Source: Shewanella carassii
GTDB taxonomy: Bacteria; Pseudomonadota; Gammaproteobacteria; Enterobacterales; Shewanellaceae
DNA length: 64,000 nt
NCBI RefSeq assembly: GCF_002777975.1
Contig: NZ_NGVS01000029.1
Location: forward strand, 62,001-126,000
Direction: 5' to 3'
The notes under the pieces were generated by a model, which was given only the letters and a program-made list of their open reading frames with translations, made no database searches and was not told the DNA's origin. Both the position numbers and the translations under genes were made by a program. Below are positions 50,322 to 60,182 of this stretch, piece after piece (the first letter of the stretch is position 1; each line of letters opens with the position of its first letter).

Positions 50322-52127
50322 ATGAGCACTGTCTTTACCAATCCCCTGTCCATTCCCGTGTTGGGCTTCTGTGCCTATAGCGGCACAGGCAAGACCACAC
50401 TGTTGAAACAGTTGATCCCTGAGCTGAATCGTCGTGGTTTGAGACTGGCAGTGATCAAACACGCCCATCACAACTTTGATATCGATGAGCCGGGTAAAGA
50501 CAGCTATGAGATGCGCAAAGCCGGTGCCAGACAGATGTTGGTGGCCTCCCATGTACGTTGGGCCTTGATGACAGAAGATCCGCTGGACAGAGATCCGGAT
50601 CTGCTGCATCTACTCGGCCAGCTGGAACAGGACAAGGCCGATCTGGTGTTGGTGGAAGGCTTCAAGAAACTGGCGCTGCCCAAGATTGAATTACATCGAT
50701 CCGCCCACGGCAAACCCTTTATCCATACCGAGGATCCCAATATCCTCGCAATCGCCTGCTGTGACGAAACCAAGCTGCCAGGGGAGATCCGCCGCCTGGA
50801 TCTCAACAATGTGGCGCAAATTGCTGATTTTGTGCAGCAGTATGTTCGCGATTATCGCCCCGAATCCAAGCCCTCTTCAGCAAGAGCCCTGCCCTTAAGC
50901 GCCTGTGAGCTCGGCAGTGAACAGAATCTGTCGGTACGTCAAGGCATTGACCATATCCTGGAGCAAGTCAAACCCGTCACAGAGACAGAGCTGTTGACGC
51001 TCGATGAGGCCGACAACCGTATTCTGGCCCAGGATGCAATATCACCTGTGAATGTGCCACAGCAGACCAACTCGGCAATGGATGGTTACGCCTTCGCGTT
51101 TCAAGACAACATGTCACAACCCTTTGAGCTGAAAGGAGAAGTGCTTGCCGGTCATCAATATTCTGGCCAGTTGCAGCCGGGTGAAGCGGTGCGAATTATG
51201 ACAGGTGCGCCGGTTCCTCTGGGTGCAGATACCATTCAACCCAGAGAGCTTGCCACCGAAACCGATGGCAAGGTCAGCTTCAGTGGCAAAATCTACCGCG
51301 GCCAGCACGTGCGTCTGGCGGGTGAAGATATTGCCCAAGGTGCTGTTGCCCTTGGCAGTGGCACACGTTTGGGCGCTGCCGAGCAAGGCCTGCTGGCTTC
51401 GCTGGGTCTGTTTGAGATGCCCCTCAAGCGCCGCCCCAGAATTGCCGTATTCTCCACCGGCGATGAAGTCAGCCAACCCGGCACTGAGCTGAAGGCCAAC
51501 TGCATCTACGACTCCAACCGCTATACCATCAAGGCGATGGCCAAACGTCTGGGCTGTGAAGTGCTGGACTTGGGGATCATCGAAGACTCAGAAGCGGTTC
51601 TAAGCCAAACATTGAGCCAGGCGGCGACTCAGGCCGATGTGATCATCAGCTCAGGCGGGGTGTCTGTCGGCAATGCCGATTATATCAAGACAGTGCTGGC
51701 CAAGCTGGGAGAAATCAACTTCTGGCGCATCAATATGCGCCCGGGACGCCCATTGGCGTTCGGTAAGATAAACCAAACATTGTTCTTCGGCTTGCCCGGC
51801 AATCCTGTGGCCGTGATGGTCTCTTTCCTGATGTTTGTTCAACCTGCATTGCGTAAACTGGCCGGTGAACCAAGCTGGCAGCCAAGACTTTTGCCGGCGA
51901 TTGCCGATGAAGCCATGCGCAGCCGCAGCGGCCGCACCGAATTCAGCCGCGGCATCATGACCCTGGGAGATGACGGTCAATTGCACGTACGCACGACCGG
52001 TGCCCAGGGCTCAGGCATGCTCAGCTCCATGGTCAAGGCCAACTGTTTGGTGATTATCGGCGAGGCCGATGAACGCATAGAGGCGGGTGAAACCGTCTAT
52101 GTACACCCGTTTGCAGACCTGCTCTGA
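50322..52127 (+). CDS. MobB-MoeA fusion protein
   Basis: 601 residues. Residues 1-170 are MobB: P-loop YSGTGKTTLLKQL, then VIKHAHHNFDIDEPGKDSYEMRKAGA. Residues about 195-600 are MoeA: TNSAMDGYAF with the metal-ligand aspartate, MTGAPVPLGADTI, FSTGDEVSQPGTELK, SGGVSVGNADYIK and RPLAFGKINQTLFFGLPGNPVAVMVSF. MoeA inserts molybdate (or tungstate) into adenylated molybdopterin made by MogA; MobB helps guanylation by MobA, probably by binding GTP. Having both in one chain would link metal insertion to nucleotide addition. The start ATG 50322 follows AGAGG. A separate mobB or moeA gene is not seen in the window. Confidence 0.93.
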   Translation: MSTVFTNPLSIPVLGFCAYSGTGKTTLLKQLIPELNRRGLRLAVIKHAHHNFDIDEPGKDSYEMRKAGARQMLVASHVRWALMTEDPLDRDPDLLHLLGQLEQDKADLVLVEGFKKLALPKIELHRSAHGKPFIHTEDPNILAIACCDETKLPGEIRRLDLNNVAQIADFVQQYVRDYRPESKPSSARALPLSACELGSEQNLSVRQGIDHILEQVKPVTETELLTLDEADNRILAQDAISPVNVPQQTNSAMDGYAFAFQDNMSQPFELKGEVLAGHQYSGQLQPGEAVRIMTGAPVPLGADTIQPRELATETDGKVSFSGKIYRGQHVRLAGEDIAQGAVALGSGTRLGAAEQGLLASLGLFEMPLKRRPRIAVFSTGDEVSQPGTELKANCIYDSNRYTIKAMAKRLGCEVLDLGIIEDSEAVLSQTLSQAATQADVIISSGGVSVGNADYIKTVLAKLGEINFWRINMRPGRPLAFGKINQTLFFGLPGNPVAVMVSFLMFVQPALRKLAGEPSWQPRLLPAIADEAMRSRSGRTEFSRGIMTLGDDGQLHVRTTGAQGSGMLSSMVKANCLVIIGEADERIEAGETVYVHPFADLL

Positions 52128-52135
52128 GGCTGCCC

Positions 52136-53122
52136 TTGAACAGCCTGAGTGACGGCTTTGGCCGCAAAATAGAATATCTGCGCCTCTCCATTACCGACAG
52201 GTGTGATTTTCGCTGCATCTATTGCATGAGTGAAGATCCCTGTTTTCTGGAGCGGGAACAGGTATTGAGTCTGGAGGAACTGGCTTTTATCGGCCGCGCC
52301 TTTACCGAGCTTGGCGTCAGCAAGATACGCCTCACCGGCGGCGAACCCTTGGTACGCAGCGATTGCGACCGTTTGGTGGCGCAGCTCGCGGCATTACCCG
52401 GGCTCAAAGATCTTTCCATGACCAGCAACGGCTCCAGGCTGGCCAAACTGGCTCCGGTGCTGAAAGCCGCCGGCTTGAACCGCCTCAATATCAGCCTGGA
52501 TACCCTAAAGAGCGAACTCTTCACCACCCTGACCCGCAACGGCAAGCTGGAGCGAGTGCTCAAGGGCATAGATGCCGCCAAGGCGGCCGGCTTTGACAGG
52601 ATCAAGATCAACGCCGTGATCCTCAAGGGACGCAACGAAAACGAAATTATCGATCTGCTGGAGTATTGCCGTCAAAAGCAGCTGGATATCGCCTTTATCG
52701 AAGAGATGCCTCTGGGTGTGATGGAAGAGCGTTCTCTGCCAAGACACATGAGCAGCAGTGATGTCAGGGAAATTATCAATCAACGCTGGCCCTTGAGCCT
52801 GTCATCCAAGCGTACCGGCGGCCCGGCACGTTACTACAGCATGACCGACAGCCCTATCCATATAGGTTTTATTTCACCCCACAGCCATAACTTTTGCCAT
52901 GAGTGCAACCGGGTCAGAGTCACGGCCGAAGGCCGCTTGCTGCTGTGCCTGGGGAATGAACACTCGCTGGATCTGAAGCAGATCATCCGCAGCCATCCAG
53001 GTGACATAGACGTGTTGAAGCAAGCTATCTTCGAGGCGATTCAGCGCAAGCCCAAGGAGCATCACTTCGACGATCCCAATCAGGTGCAGATCCTGAGGTT
53101 TATGAACAGCACGGGTGGCTGA
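52136..53122 (+). CDS. moaA: GTP 3',8-cyclase MoaA
   Basis: 328 residues from a TTG start at 52136, 8 bases after the previous stop and with GAGG upstream. Radical-SAM cluster motif CDFRCIYC (C-x3-C-x2-C), LTGGEPLVRSD for SAM, and the second cluster cysteines in FCHECNRVRVTAEGRLLLCLG. MoaA converts GTP to a cyclic 3',8-dihydro-GTP, the first step of molybdopterin synthesis. The length matches E. coli MoaA (329). The usual final Gly-Gly is replaced by NSTGG, where it is present. It is the last gene of the tup-mob-moa operon; moaC, moaD and moaE are not in the window. Confidence 0.95.
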   Translation: MNSLSDGFGRKIEYLRLSITDRCDFRCIYCMSEDPCFLEREQVLSLEELAFIGRAFTELGVSKIRLTGGEPLVRSDCDRLVAQLAALPGLKDLSMTSNGSRLAKLAPVLKAAGLNRLNISLDTLKSELFTTLTRNGKLERVLKGIDAAKAAGFDRIKINAVILKGRNENEIIDLLEYCRQKQLDIAFIEEMPLGVMEERSLPRHMSSSDVREIINQRWPLSLSSKRTGGPARYYSMTDSPIHIGFISPHSHNFCHECNRVRVTAEGRLLLCLGNEHSLDLKQIIRSHPGDIDVLKQAIFEAIQRKPKEHHFDDPNQVQILRFMNSTGG

Positions 53123-53176
53123 TACCTGCCACCGTGCTACACTGGCGATTAGACCTCAATCAAACTATTTTTGCCC

Positions 53177-53635
53177 ATGGCACTGACCCGCAAACAGTGG
53201 AATAACATCATTATTCTGGCCTCCATTTTGATGGTGTCGGTACTGACCTTGCTGGATAAACGCATGAACTCGGTGCCCGATACCCGCGAGCTGTTTGACA
53301 GCCATACTGAACTGCAACAGCTGCAACTGGACGGGATCTGGTTGGCACAGGCCGCCAATGGTCAATGGCAGTGTGACCCCAAGGTGCTCAATTGCGCCGA
53401 CTGGAGTCAAGCCTGGCTCAGTATTCGGGTATCACCATTGGCCAGTAAGCCTGAACTCACCCAAAATGAGCGGCCACGAGAGTTGCTGCTGAAAGTCAGC
53501 GGCGCTGCCGAGCCACAACTTTGGCTGTTCTATCCCCATCAGGGACTGCTTAAATCTGCCGCCGGGAACTGGTATCTTATTCCCCCCAGCCTCAGAAGTG
53601 GTGTTGTACCTCTGCTGAGTGTATCCACAAGCTGA
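53177..53635 (+). CDS. Small membrane-anchored protein of unknown function
   Basis: 152 residues from ATG 53177 (MALTRKQW); a TTG two codons upstream is possible. One N-terminal membrane helix ([17 protein letters not shown]) is followed by a soluble domain of about 125 residues, probably periplasmic, with two cysteines (CDPKVLNC). I recognise no family. It is close to mutM (16 bases) on the same strand, so they probably share a transcript, an arrangement that suggests a conserved pair. Confidence 0.72.
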   Translation: MALTRKQWNNIIILASILMVSVLTLLDKRMNSVPDTRELFDSHTELQQLQLDGIWLAQAANGQWQCDPKVLNCADWSQAWLSIRVSPLASKPELTQNERPRELLLKVSGAAEPQLWLFYPHQGLLKSAAGNWYLIPPSLRSGVVPLLSVSTS

Positions 53636-53651
53636 TAGAGCAGAGAGCCTT

Positions 53652-54467
53652 ATGCCAGAATTGCCGGAAGTGGAAGTGACCCGCCTCGGGGTTGCGCCGT
53701 ATCTTGTTGATCAGACCGTCAGTAACCTTATCGTTCGTAATCCGTCACTGCGTTGGCCGGTACCCGAAACGGCCCGCAATATCATAGGACAGACCATCAG
53801 AGCCGTGCGCCGCCGCGCCAAATACCTACTGCTGGATACAGATGCCGGTACCTGCATAGTGCATCTGGGGATGTCCGGTAGCCTGCGGATTTTGCCCCGT
53901 AGCACACCGGCGGAGAAACACGATCATATAGATCTGGAGCTGGAAAACGGCCGGGTGCTGAGGTTCAACGATCCGCGCAGATTCGGGGCCTGGCTCTGGT
54001 GCGAGTTGCCGGAAACGGCACATCCGCTGCTGGCCAAACTGGGCCCCGAACCTTTAACGGATGCCTTCAATGTCGAGCAATTGCACGCGGCGCTCAAAGG
54101 CAAGAAGAAGGCGATAAAGCTCTGTCTGATGGACAATGCCATTGTGGTGGGTGTTGGTAATATCTACGCCAACGAAGCCCTGTTTGCCGCCGGGATCCAC
54201 CCGCAGGCCGAAGCCGGTAAAGTGGATAAAGAGCGGCTGACAGTGCTGGTCGCCGAGATAAAGCTGATCCTGGCTCAGGCCATCAAACAGGGCGGCACCA
54301 CACTGAAAGACTTCACCAATGCCGAAGGTAAACCGGGTTACTTTGCCCAGAAGCTGCACGTCTATGGCCGCGGTGGGGAAACCTGTACCCAATGCGGCCA
54401 TATGTTATCCGAAATACGCCTGGGACAGCGCACTACAGTGTTTTGCAGCCTGTGCCAAACGCGCTGA
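53652..54467 (+). CDS. mutM: Formamidopyrimidine-DNA glycosylase
   Basis: 271 residues from ATG 53652, so that mature Pro-2 and Glu-3 ([13 protein letters not shown]), the catalytic nucleophile and acid, are at the N-terminus. Helix-two-turn-helix region [16 protein letters not shown] and C-terminal zinc finger [24 protein letters not shown] (four cysteines) are intact. It excises 8-oxoguanine and formamidopyrimidines from DNA and cleaves the strand. Length matches E. coli (269). An upstream in-frame start lies inside the previous gene and is not used. Confidence 0.96.
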   Translation: MPELPEVEVTRLGVAPYLVDQTVSNLIVRNPSLRWPVPETARNIIGQTIRAVRRRAKYLLLDTDAGTCIVHLGMSGSLRILPRSTPAEKHDHIDLELENGRVLRFNDPRRFGAWLWCELPETAHPLLAKLGPEPLTDAFNVEQLHAALKGKKKAIKLCLMDNAIVVGVGNIYANEALFAAGIHPQAEAGKVDKERLTVLVAEIKLILAQAIKQGGTTLKDFTNAEGKPGYFAQKLHVYGRGGETCTQCGHMLSEIRLGQRTTVFCSLCQTR

Positions 54468-54474
54468 CTCAAGA

Positions 54475-56196
54475 CTATTCCCGCATCCACTGTCCCGGAT
54501 ACGGCGTGTGGTAACTGACCATGGTCTTGGGAGCCTGACACTCGGGTAAACTCGCCGATGCCCCAAGTAAATACCACTCCTCTCTGTGGGCTGTGCCCAC
54601 GTTCTGGCCCTTGCTCATATCAAAGCAATCAAGCGTTATCCCACCGGGAACCAGAAGATAGCGTTGTTTACCTTGTTGCAGCCACTGCCAGGCCCTGCGC
54701 TCCTGCTCGGCAGTGGAAGCCAGATAACTGAAGTGGGTAATACTCATGGGAGAAAACAGAATAAACTGCTCCTTAAAGCGGATCAGCCCAAGCTCGGCAT
54801 CTTCACCTATCACCTCGGCAGTGTACTGCATCAAGGCCTTGGGAGTACGTATTTCATCGAGCAACAGATAACCCCAGGTGCTGACCAAGACCCAACCAAG
54901 AATAGTCACCACACCGGAGCGGAGCAGCGAAGGCTGCTTCCTTAACCACCAAATCAAAATTAGCCAGGAGGAACCGAGCACCATAAACAGGTAGCCGATA
55001 CCAGTGAGATCATCGGTATAGTCCGCCAGTCTCTCGAGCAATTTGGGATGGTGCAGCAATGCCAGCACGCCCAGAGTCAGCAGCAAGACACCCAACAACC
55101 ACAACAAGGCGGACACCAAGCGCTCAAACCACAGACACAACTGTGCTCCCTGCAGTGTTGCGGCAATGGCCAGCGCAGCCATCGGCAGTGCCGGCAAAAT
55201 ATAGACATTACGCTTACCTGGGCTGATGCTGAAAAACACCACCACCAGCAAGACCCATAACAGCAAGACGGCAATGCCTGGATCTGCCTTGATGGCTGTC
55301 CAGAGTCGCTTTCCGTAAGCCAATGCCAATAGGGGCAGCGGGAACCAGAGCCAGGGAATGACACTGAAAACAAAGAAATACCAAGGCTTGATATGATGCC
55401 AGGCGTTGACGTAACGCTCACCCGTCTGCTTAAACAGAATATTGTTCATATATGCCAGGTGTTCCGGGCTGGCCGATGCTTGAACCGTCAGCACCATGGG
55501 AACCAACCAGAGCGCAATTACGGCCAGCATAACAATCGGCCCCAATACTATTCGCCAGCGCCAACTCTCTCGCCACAAGCCCTTTTGCCAACTGTACACC
55601 CCCAACGGCAACAGCAGCAGCAAGGGCAGAAACCCAACTCCCTTGGTGATAACTCCCAGCCCCATAAAGCCCCAAGCGGCAAAATACCAGCCCCAACTGG
55701 GTCCCTTGAGGAAATGGCGCAAGAGGCCATAGCACCCCAAGGTTATCCAGCACATCACCATGGCATCTATCTGGGCATTCTTGGCCTGCATCAAAAACTG
55801 CGGCACCAACATCAGTAGCAGAGCGGCGTTGCGCCCGGTGCGAACATTCCAAAGTCTGGCGCCCAGATCGTAGACCAGCATCACGGTCAGCAAACCACAC
55901 AGGGCATTGGGCAGTAAGAAGGCCAGCTTGAGGTCTCCAATCAAGGCGTAACAAAGTGCTATGGCCCACATGAAAACCGGCGGTTTGTCCGGATAGAATT
56001 CGCCACCACGGCTGGGAAACAACCACTGACCGCTGCTGACCATTTCTCTGGCGACTTCGACAAATCTAGGCTCGTCGGCAGGCCAGGGAGAGCGGAATCC
56101 TATTCCCAATAACATAATAAACAGGGTCAGCCAGAACAGTGCCCAAAACACTTTTGTGTAATCATCACTGTCAAAGTAGCTACGCAGCCAATTCAT
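54475..56196 (-). CDS. ArnT/PMT-like membrane glycosyltransferase
   Basis: 573 residues from ATG 56196, with about 12 membrane helices. The N-terminal region has DEPRFVEVAREMV, the D-E-x-R/Y catalytic loop of ArnT-type (GT83) enzymes, and GEFYPDKPPVFMW. These transfer a sugar from undecaprenyl phosphate to lipid A or another acceptor on the periplasmic side. The start overlaps the upstream gene by 1 base (TGATG). Together with a GT2 enzyme that could make the lipid-linked sugar and a VTT-family protein between them, it forms a lipid-glycosylation unit. The acceptor is not known; L-Ara4N modification genes are not present. Confidence 0.82.
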   Translation of the reverse strand: MNWLRSYFDSDDYTKVFWALFWLTLFIMLLGIGFRSPWPADEPRFVEVAREMVSSGQWLFPSRGGEFYPDKPPVFMWAIALCYALIGDLKLAFLLPNALCGLLTVMLVYDLGARLWNVRTGRNAALLLMLVPQFLMQAKNAQIDAMVMCWITLGCYGLLRHFLKGPSWGWYFAAWGFMGLGVITKGVGFLPLLLLLPLGVYSWQKGLWRESWRWRIVLGPIVMLAVIALWLVPMVLTVQASASPEHLAYMNNILFKQTGERYVNAWHHIKPWYFFVFSVIPWLWFPLPLLALAYGKRLWTAIKADPGIAVLLLWVLLVVVFFSISPGKRNVYILPALPMAALAIAATLQGAQLCLWFERLVSALLWLLGVLLLTLGVLALLHHPKLLERLADYTDDLTGIGYLFMVLGSSWLILIWWLRKQPSLLRSGVVTILGWVLVSTWGYLLLDEIRTPKALMQYTAEVIGEDAELGLIRFKEQFILFSPMSITHFSYLASTAEQERRAWQWLQQGKQRYLLVPGGITLDCFDMSKGQNVGTAHREEWYLLGASASLPECQAPKTMVSYHTPYPGQWMRE

Positions 56197-56894
56197 CAAA
56201 GCCCCTGTTTATCTGTAACCAAATCATCCACCTGACGGCTCAGGCGATTACGGTAAAGGTAAGTTCCTATGGCGCTGGAAAGCAGCAATAACACCAGGCT
56301 GATACCGAGTTGATACTGATCAGACAAGCCCAAGCCGGCTCCCGCATAGGCAAAGATCAGCATCTGCGGCAGGTAGCCGATGAAACTGCCGATTAAGAAA
56401 CCGCCCGCAGGCACCCGGGTTGCCCCGGCGAAAAGGTTGGTCAACAGGTTACTACCAACAGGTAACAGCCTGATCATTAAAACTTTAAGCCAGGTGCGAT
56501 GAATGATCAGTTGTTCAAAACGTTGCAGCCGCGACCCAAAGCGCTTCTTTAGAAACTCGCGCACCGTCAAACGGGCACAATAAAAGCTGAGGAGACACCC
56601 CGCCAAGGCGGCAAAGGTGGAAAACAGGGCGCCCACAGCCCCCCCAAGCGCGAAGCCGAAAACAAATGCGATGATCTGCCTCGGGCCGCCCACAGCGGTA
56701 AACAGAGCGCCCACAGCAAACAGTAACGCCACTCCGGCAGGCCCTTGGCGATGAATAAAGTTGGCAACCCAATTACTGTCGGTGAGATGCTCAAACCAGC
56801 CGGCCTGAACGGCCAACATCAGCCCAAGCAAGACAGAGAGCAACAACAGTGTCTTTAGCAGGCGCTTCAGCTTAGTCCCGGCGGCTGTATTCAA
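56196..56894 (-). CDS. TVP38/TMEM64 (VTT) family membrane protein
   Basis: 232 residues from a TTG at 56894, overlapping the GT2 gene by 23 bases. One N-terminal helix (LKTLLLLSVLLGLMLAV), then the VTT domain with helices such as GVALLFAVGALFTAVGG, FVFGFALGGAVGALFSTFAAL and RLLPVGSNLLTNLFAGATRVP. VTT proteins include lipid scramblases and DedA-type C55-phosphate carriers, so a role in moving a lipid-linked sugar across the membrane is plausible. This is inference from the location between a GT2 and an ArnT-like gene. Confidence 0.85.
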   Translation of the reverse strand: MNTAAGTKLKRLLKTLLLLSVLLGLMLAVQAGWFEHLTDSNWVANFIHRQGPAGVALLFAVGALFTAVGGPRQIIAFVFGFALGGAVGALFSTFAALAGCLLSFYCARLTVREFLKKRFGSRLQRFEQLIIHRTWLKVLMIRLLPVGSNLLTNLFAGATRVPAGGFLIGSFIGYLPQMLIFAYAGAGLGLSDQYQLGISLVLLLLSSAIGTYLYRNRLSRQVDDLVTDKQGL

Positions 56895-57603
56895 TGCTGT
56901 CTATCTCGGCTATTTTGGCACGGCGAATCAACCACATCACCCCGAGGATATCGACTATTCCCACCCAGAGTCGATTCCAGGCGGTATATTTGGAAATACC
57001 GGCTTGTCTGTCTCTGTGATTAACCACAGAAATACGCACGTCACCGCCCATGCGGCGGATAAGCGCCGGAATATACCTATGCATATGGTTGAAATAGGGG
57101 AGTTTCAGAAAACTGGCTCGTGGAAACAGTTTAAGACCACAGCCGGTATCCGGGACGCCATCGTGCAATAAGGCATCGCGTACCCTGTTGGCAAAACGGG
57201 ATTGAAAGCGTTTCCAAGCCGTATCTTTACGGTGCTTTCGATAACCAGCAATGCAAAAATCAGCACTGTTCATTTCCGGGATCAGCCGAATCATGGCGGG
57301 AATGTCGGCAGGATCATTCTGACCATCGGCATCCAGGGTCACTATATATTCCCCCTTGGCCTCGCGCACACCAGTGCAGATAGCCGTGCTCTGGCCTGTA
57401 CTGCGTTTATGGCGAATAACTCTGGCATCACAGCCGTTTTGCTTTGCTGTTTGCAACACTTCTTCGGCAGTGTTATCGCTGCTGCCATCATCTACAACCA
57501 GAATTTCAAAAGGGGTTGTACTTGCCAAGGCCTGACAGATTTCATTAATGAGAGGGCCTATATTGCCGGCTTCGTCTTTGGCGGGTATTACGACTGAAAT
57601 CAA
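56872..57603 (-). CDS. Glycosyltransferase family 2 (DPM1/ArnC-like)
   Basis: 243 residues from TTG 57603 (ISVVIPAKDEAGN), which has GGGAG 7 bases upstream; the frame reaches 57672 through an ATG, but those residues (MEHRLELFLGQYPGS) do not look like part of the enzyme. GT-A signature IPAKDEAGNIGPLI, metal-binding DADGQNDPADIP, and TGCGLKLFPR. The C-terminal 30 residues carry one membrane segment and basic tail. It probably transfers a sugar from a nucleotide donor to undecaprenyl phosphate at the inner face of the membrane, which the other two operon products would flip and use. Confidence 0.84.
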   Translation of the reverse strand: MISVVIPAKDEAGNIGPLINEICQALASTTPFEILVVDDGSSDNTAEEVLQTAKQNGCDARVIRHKRSTGQSTAICTGVREAKGEYIVTLDADGQNDPADIPAMIRLIPEMNSADFCIAGYRKHRKDTAWKRFQSRFANRVRDALLHDGVPDTGCGLKLFPRASFLKLPYFNHMHRYIPALIRRMGGDVRISVVNHRDRQAGISKYTAWNRLWVGIVDILGVMWLIRRAKIAEIDSIEYSRRD

Positions 57604-57766
57604 AAATAAGCTCCCGGGATACTGACCTAAAAACAGTTCAAGCCTATGTTCCATAAGCTTGAACTGCAGCATAGAAGTCGATTCTTAAGGCTAAATTATG
57701 TCAATGCCACCTTTTGCGCAACCATTAAATCCAACGCCAATAACATTTTAATTACAGGCATAAAAA

Positions 57767-57785
57767 AAGCCGGCTAGGCCGGCTT
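57767..57785 (-). terminator. Intrinsic terminator of the wzi-like gene
   Basis: AAGCCGGC and GCCGGCTT form an 8-pair stem with loop TAG, followed on the minus strand by a run of seven T (bases 57762-57768). It begins 17 bases after the Wzi-family stop. Confidence 0.88.
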
Positions 57786-57801
57786 GGGGAGATGTTATTT
57801 C

Positions 57802-59295
57802 TCAGAATCTGTATTCGTAACTGCCAAATAGGCTGGCATCGGTATCGTTATCAGTATCGAATTCTGAACGGGAAGCGGTTCCCCCAAAAGTCATCATCCC
57901 CTTCAACAAGGGCATACGATAGCTGAGTTCCAACATCAGTAAATCTTCCTTGGCGGGTTTGGGGGCCCAACCATTATTTCGGTTTTTACCGTCTTTGTTG
58001 AGCTGAGCATAGCGCAGGTAGGCGTTAATACCATGGCTGTCGGCAAATTGACCCACCAAGCCCAGAACGTAGACCTTGGCATCGCTGTCATAGGTAGAAC
58101 CCAAGGAACGTTTGTAATAACGGGAACCACTCAAATAAGTGCTGTGCTCATAGAAACAGTTGAACACATTGGGATCACCACCACAGGCAACCAGAGTATC
58201 CGTATACTCAAAGAACAGCTTATATTGTTGCTGCGCCAGGTTGAAGCGAGTATCGGCCCCCATCAGCACAGCGCAGTCGGCAATCTGCCATGGCGCCGAA
58301 CCACTGGAGTCCTCACAGGTGCGCTCCAGATAGAGACCAAAAGGCACATTAAACAGGGTATCGGCATAACGAACGTCGAAACCTGCCATCTGGTTACCTA
58401 TCTTGGTATTCATTGAAGGGTCGCAGTTCGGGTCACCATCTGCACACTCGGTTCCACCGGAAATAGCATCCCAGAATGAACCAAAGCCGCAATCTTGGCC
58501 CTCTCCACAGAATTGTGTGGTCCAGGAAAGGCCTATTTCCAACTGTTTGAAGGGCCTGACACTGCCGCGCATGTTCCACAGCAGTGTGTCTTCAACGGCT
58601 CTGTCGTCATTCATCCAACTGACACCTGCGGTTAGGGTCCAGGGGCCAATCCAGGATAGCCAAGGGGTTTCAAAACCGGCAGCATTATTACGACTGAGCA
58701 TAACTGACGGCATAGGGCGGGCATTGTTTGACTTGTGCAAGGCCGAATCAAACCCCGGGCCCCACCACTGCTGCACAGCGCCTGCGGTCACTATCCAGTT
58801 GCCCAGCACCAACGCCATGTAGGAGTCATCTAAACGAGCACTCTCATCGTCTTGGGCATCGAAGGCACCGGTTCCCGCCGCCTTGAAGGCAAAACGTTCT
58901 CCAACATATTCGTAGGAGGCACTCAGTTGTCCCTTCTCACGGTAGTCAGAGCCAAAATGTTGAAACCGGGCGGCATCCGAGGCAGCCGTCGCCTTGATAA
59001 CAGCATTGCCACGATTTTCTATCGCCTGACGATAGTAAAAATTCACTCTGGAAAAAGCATCTGTCAGCGCAGGAGTGAGGGTTGCCGGCTCAACCTTGGC
59101 CAAATCGGCACCGATACCGGCCCACATCAAGGGATAGGTATTGACCGGAACCGTGATTACCCCGGCATCGGCCAGCGCTTGTATATCGGCTCTTAAATAA
59201 ATGTCGGAACTATCGACCCAAGGTGCCGCATGACTTGCTGCACTCATACCTAGACCAATAGCCACTACAAAGCTCTTGTACAAAAGACTTCTCAT
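57802..59295 (-). CDS. Wzi-family outer-membrane capsule-assembly protein
   Basis: 497 residues with a signal peptide (SFVVAIGLGMSAASHAA) and a typical Wzi fold. Characteristic segments are DSSDIYLRADIQALADAGVI at the N-terminus, WWGPGFDSALHKSNNARPM in the middle and a C-terminal YEYRF with final Phe. Wzi is an 18-strand lectin barrel that fixes capsule or exopolysaccharide to the outer membrane. Several cysteine pairs and a GDPNCDPS loop are extracellular. It is 5 bases downstream of coaD on the same strand, so both are co-transcribed, and the polysaccharide cluster begins 1 kb further right on the other strand. Confidence 0.88.
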   Translation of the reverse strand: MRSLLYKSFVVAIGLGMSAASHAAPWVDSSDIYLRADIQALADAGVITVPVNTYPLMWAGIGADLAKVEPATLTPALTDAFSRVNFYYRQAIENRGNAVIKATAASDAARFQHFGSDYREKGQLSASYEYVGERFAFKAAGTGAFDAQDDESARLDDSYMALVLGNWIVTAGAVQQWWGPGFDSALHKSNNARPMPSVMLSRNNAAGFETPWLSWIGPWTLTAGVSWMNDDRAVEDTLLWNMRGSVRPFKQLEIGLSWTTQFCGEGQDCGFGSFWDAISGGTECADGDPNCDPSMNTKIGNQMAGFDVRYADTLFNVPFGLYLERTCEDSSGSAPWQIADCAVLMGADTRFNLAQQQYKLFFEYTDTLVACGGDPNVFNCFYEHSTYLSGSRYYKRSLGSTYDSDAKVYVLGLVGQFADSHGINAYLRYAQLNKDGKNRNNGWAPKPAKEDLLMLELSYRMPLLKGMMTFGGTASRSEFDTDNDTDASLFGSYEYRF

Positions 59296-59300
59296 TGAAC

Positions 59301-60182
<882 letters not shown>

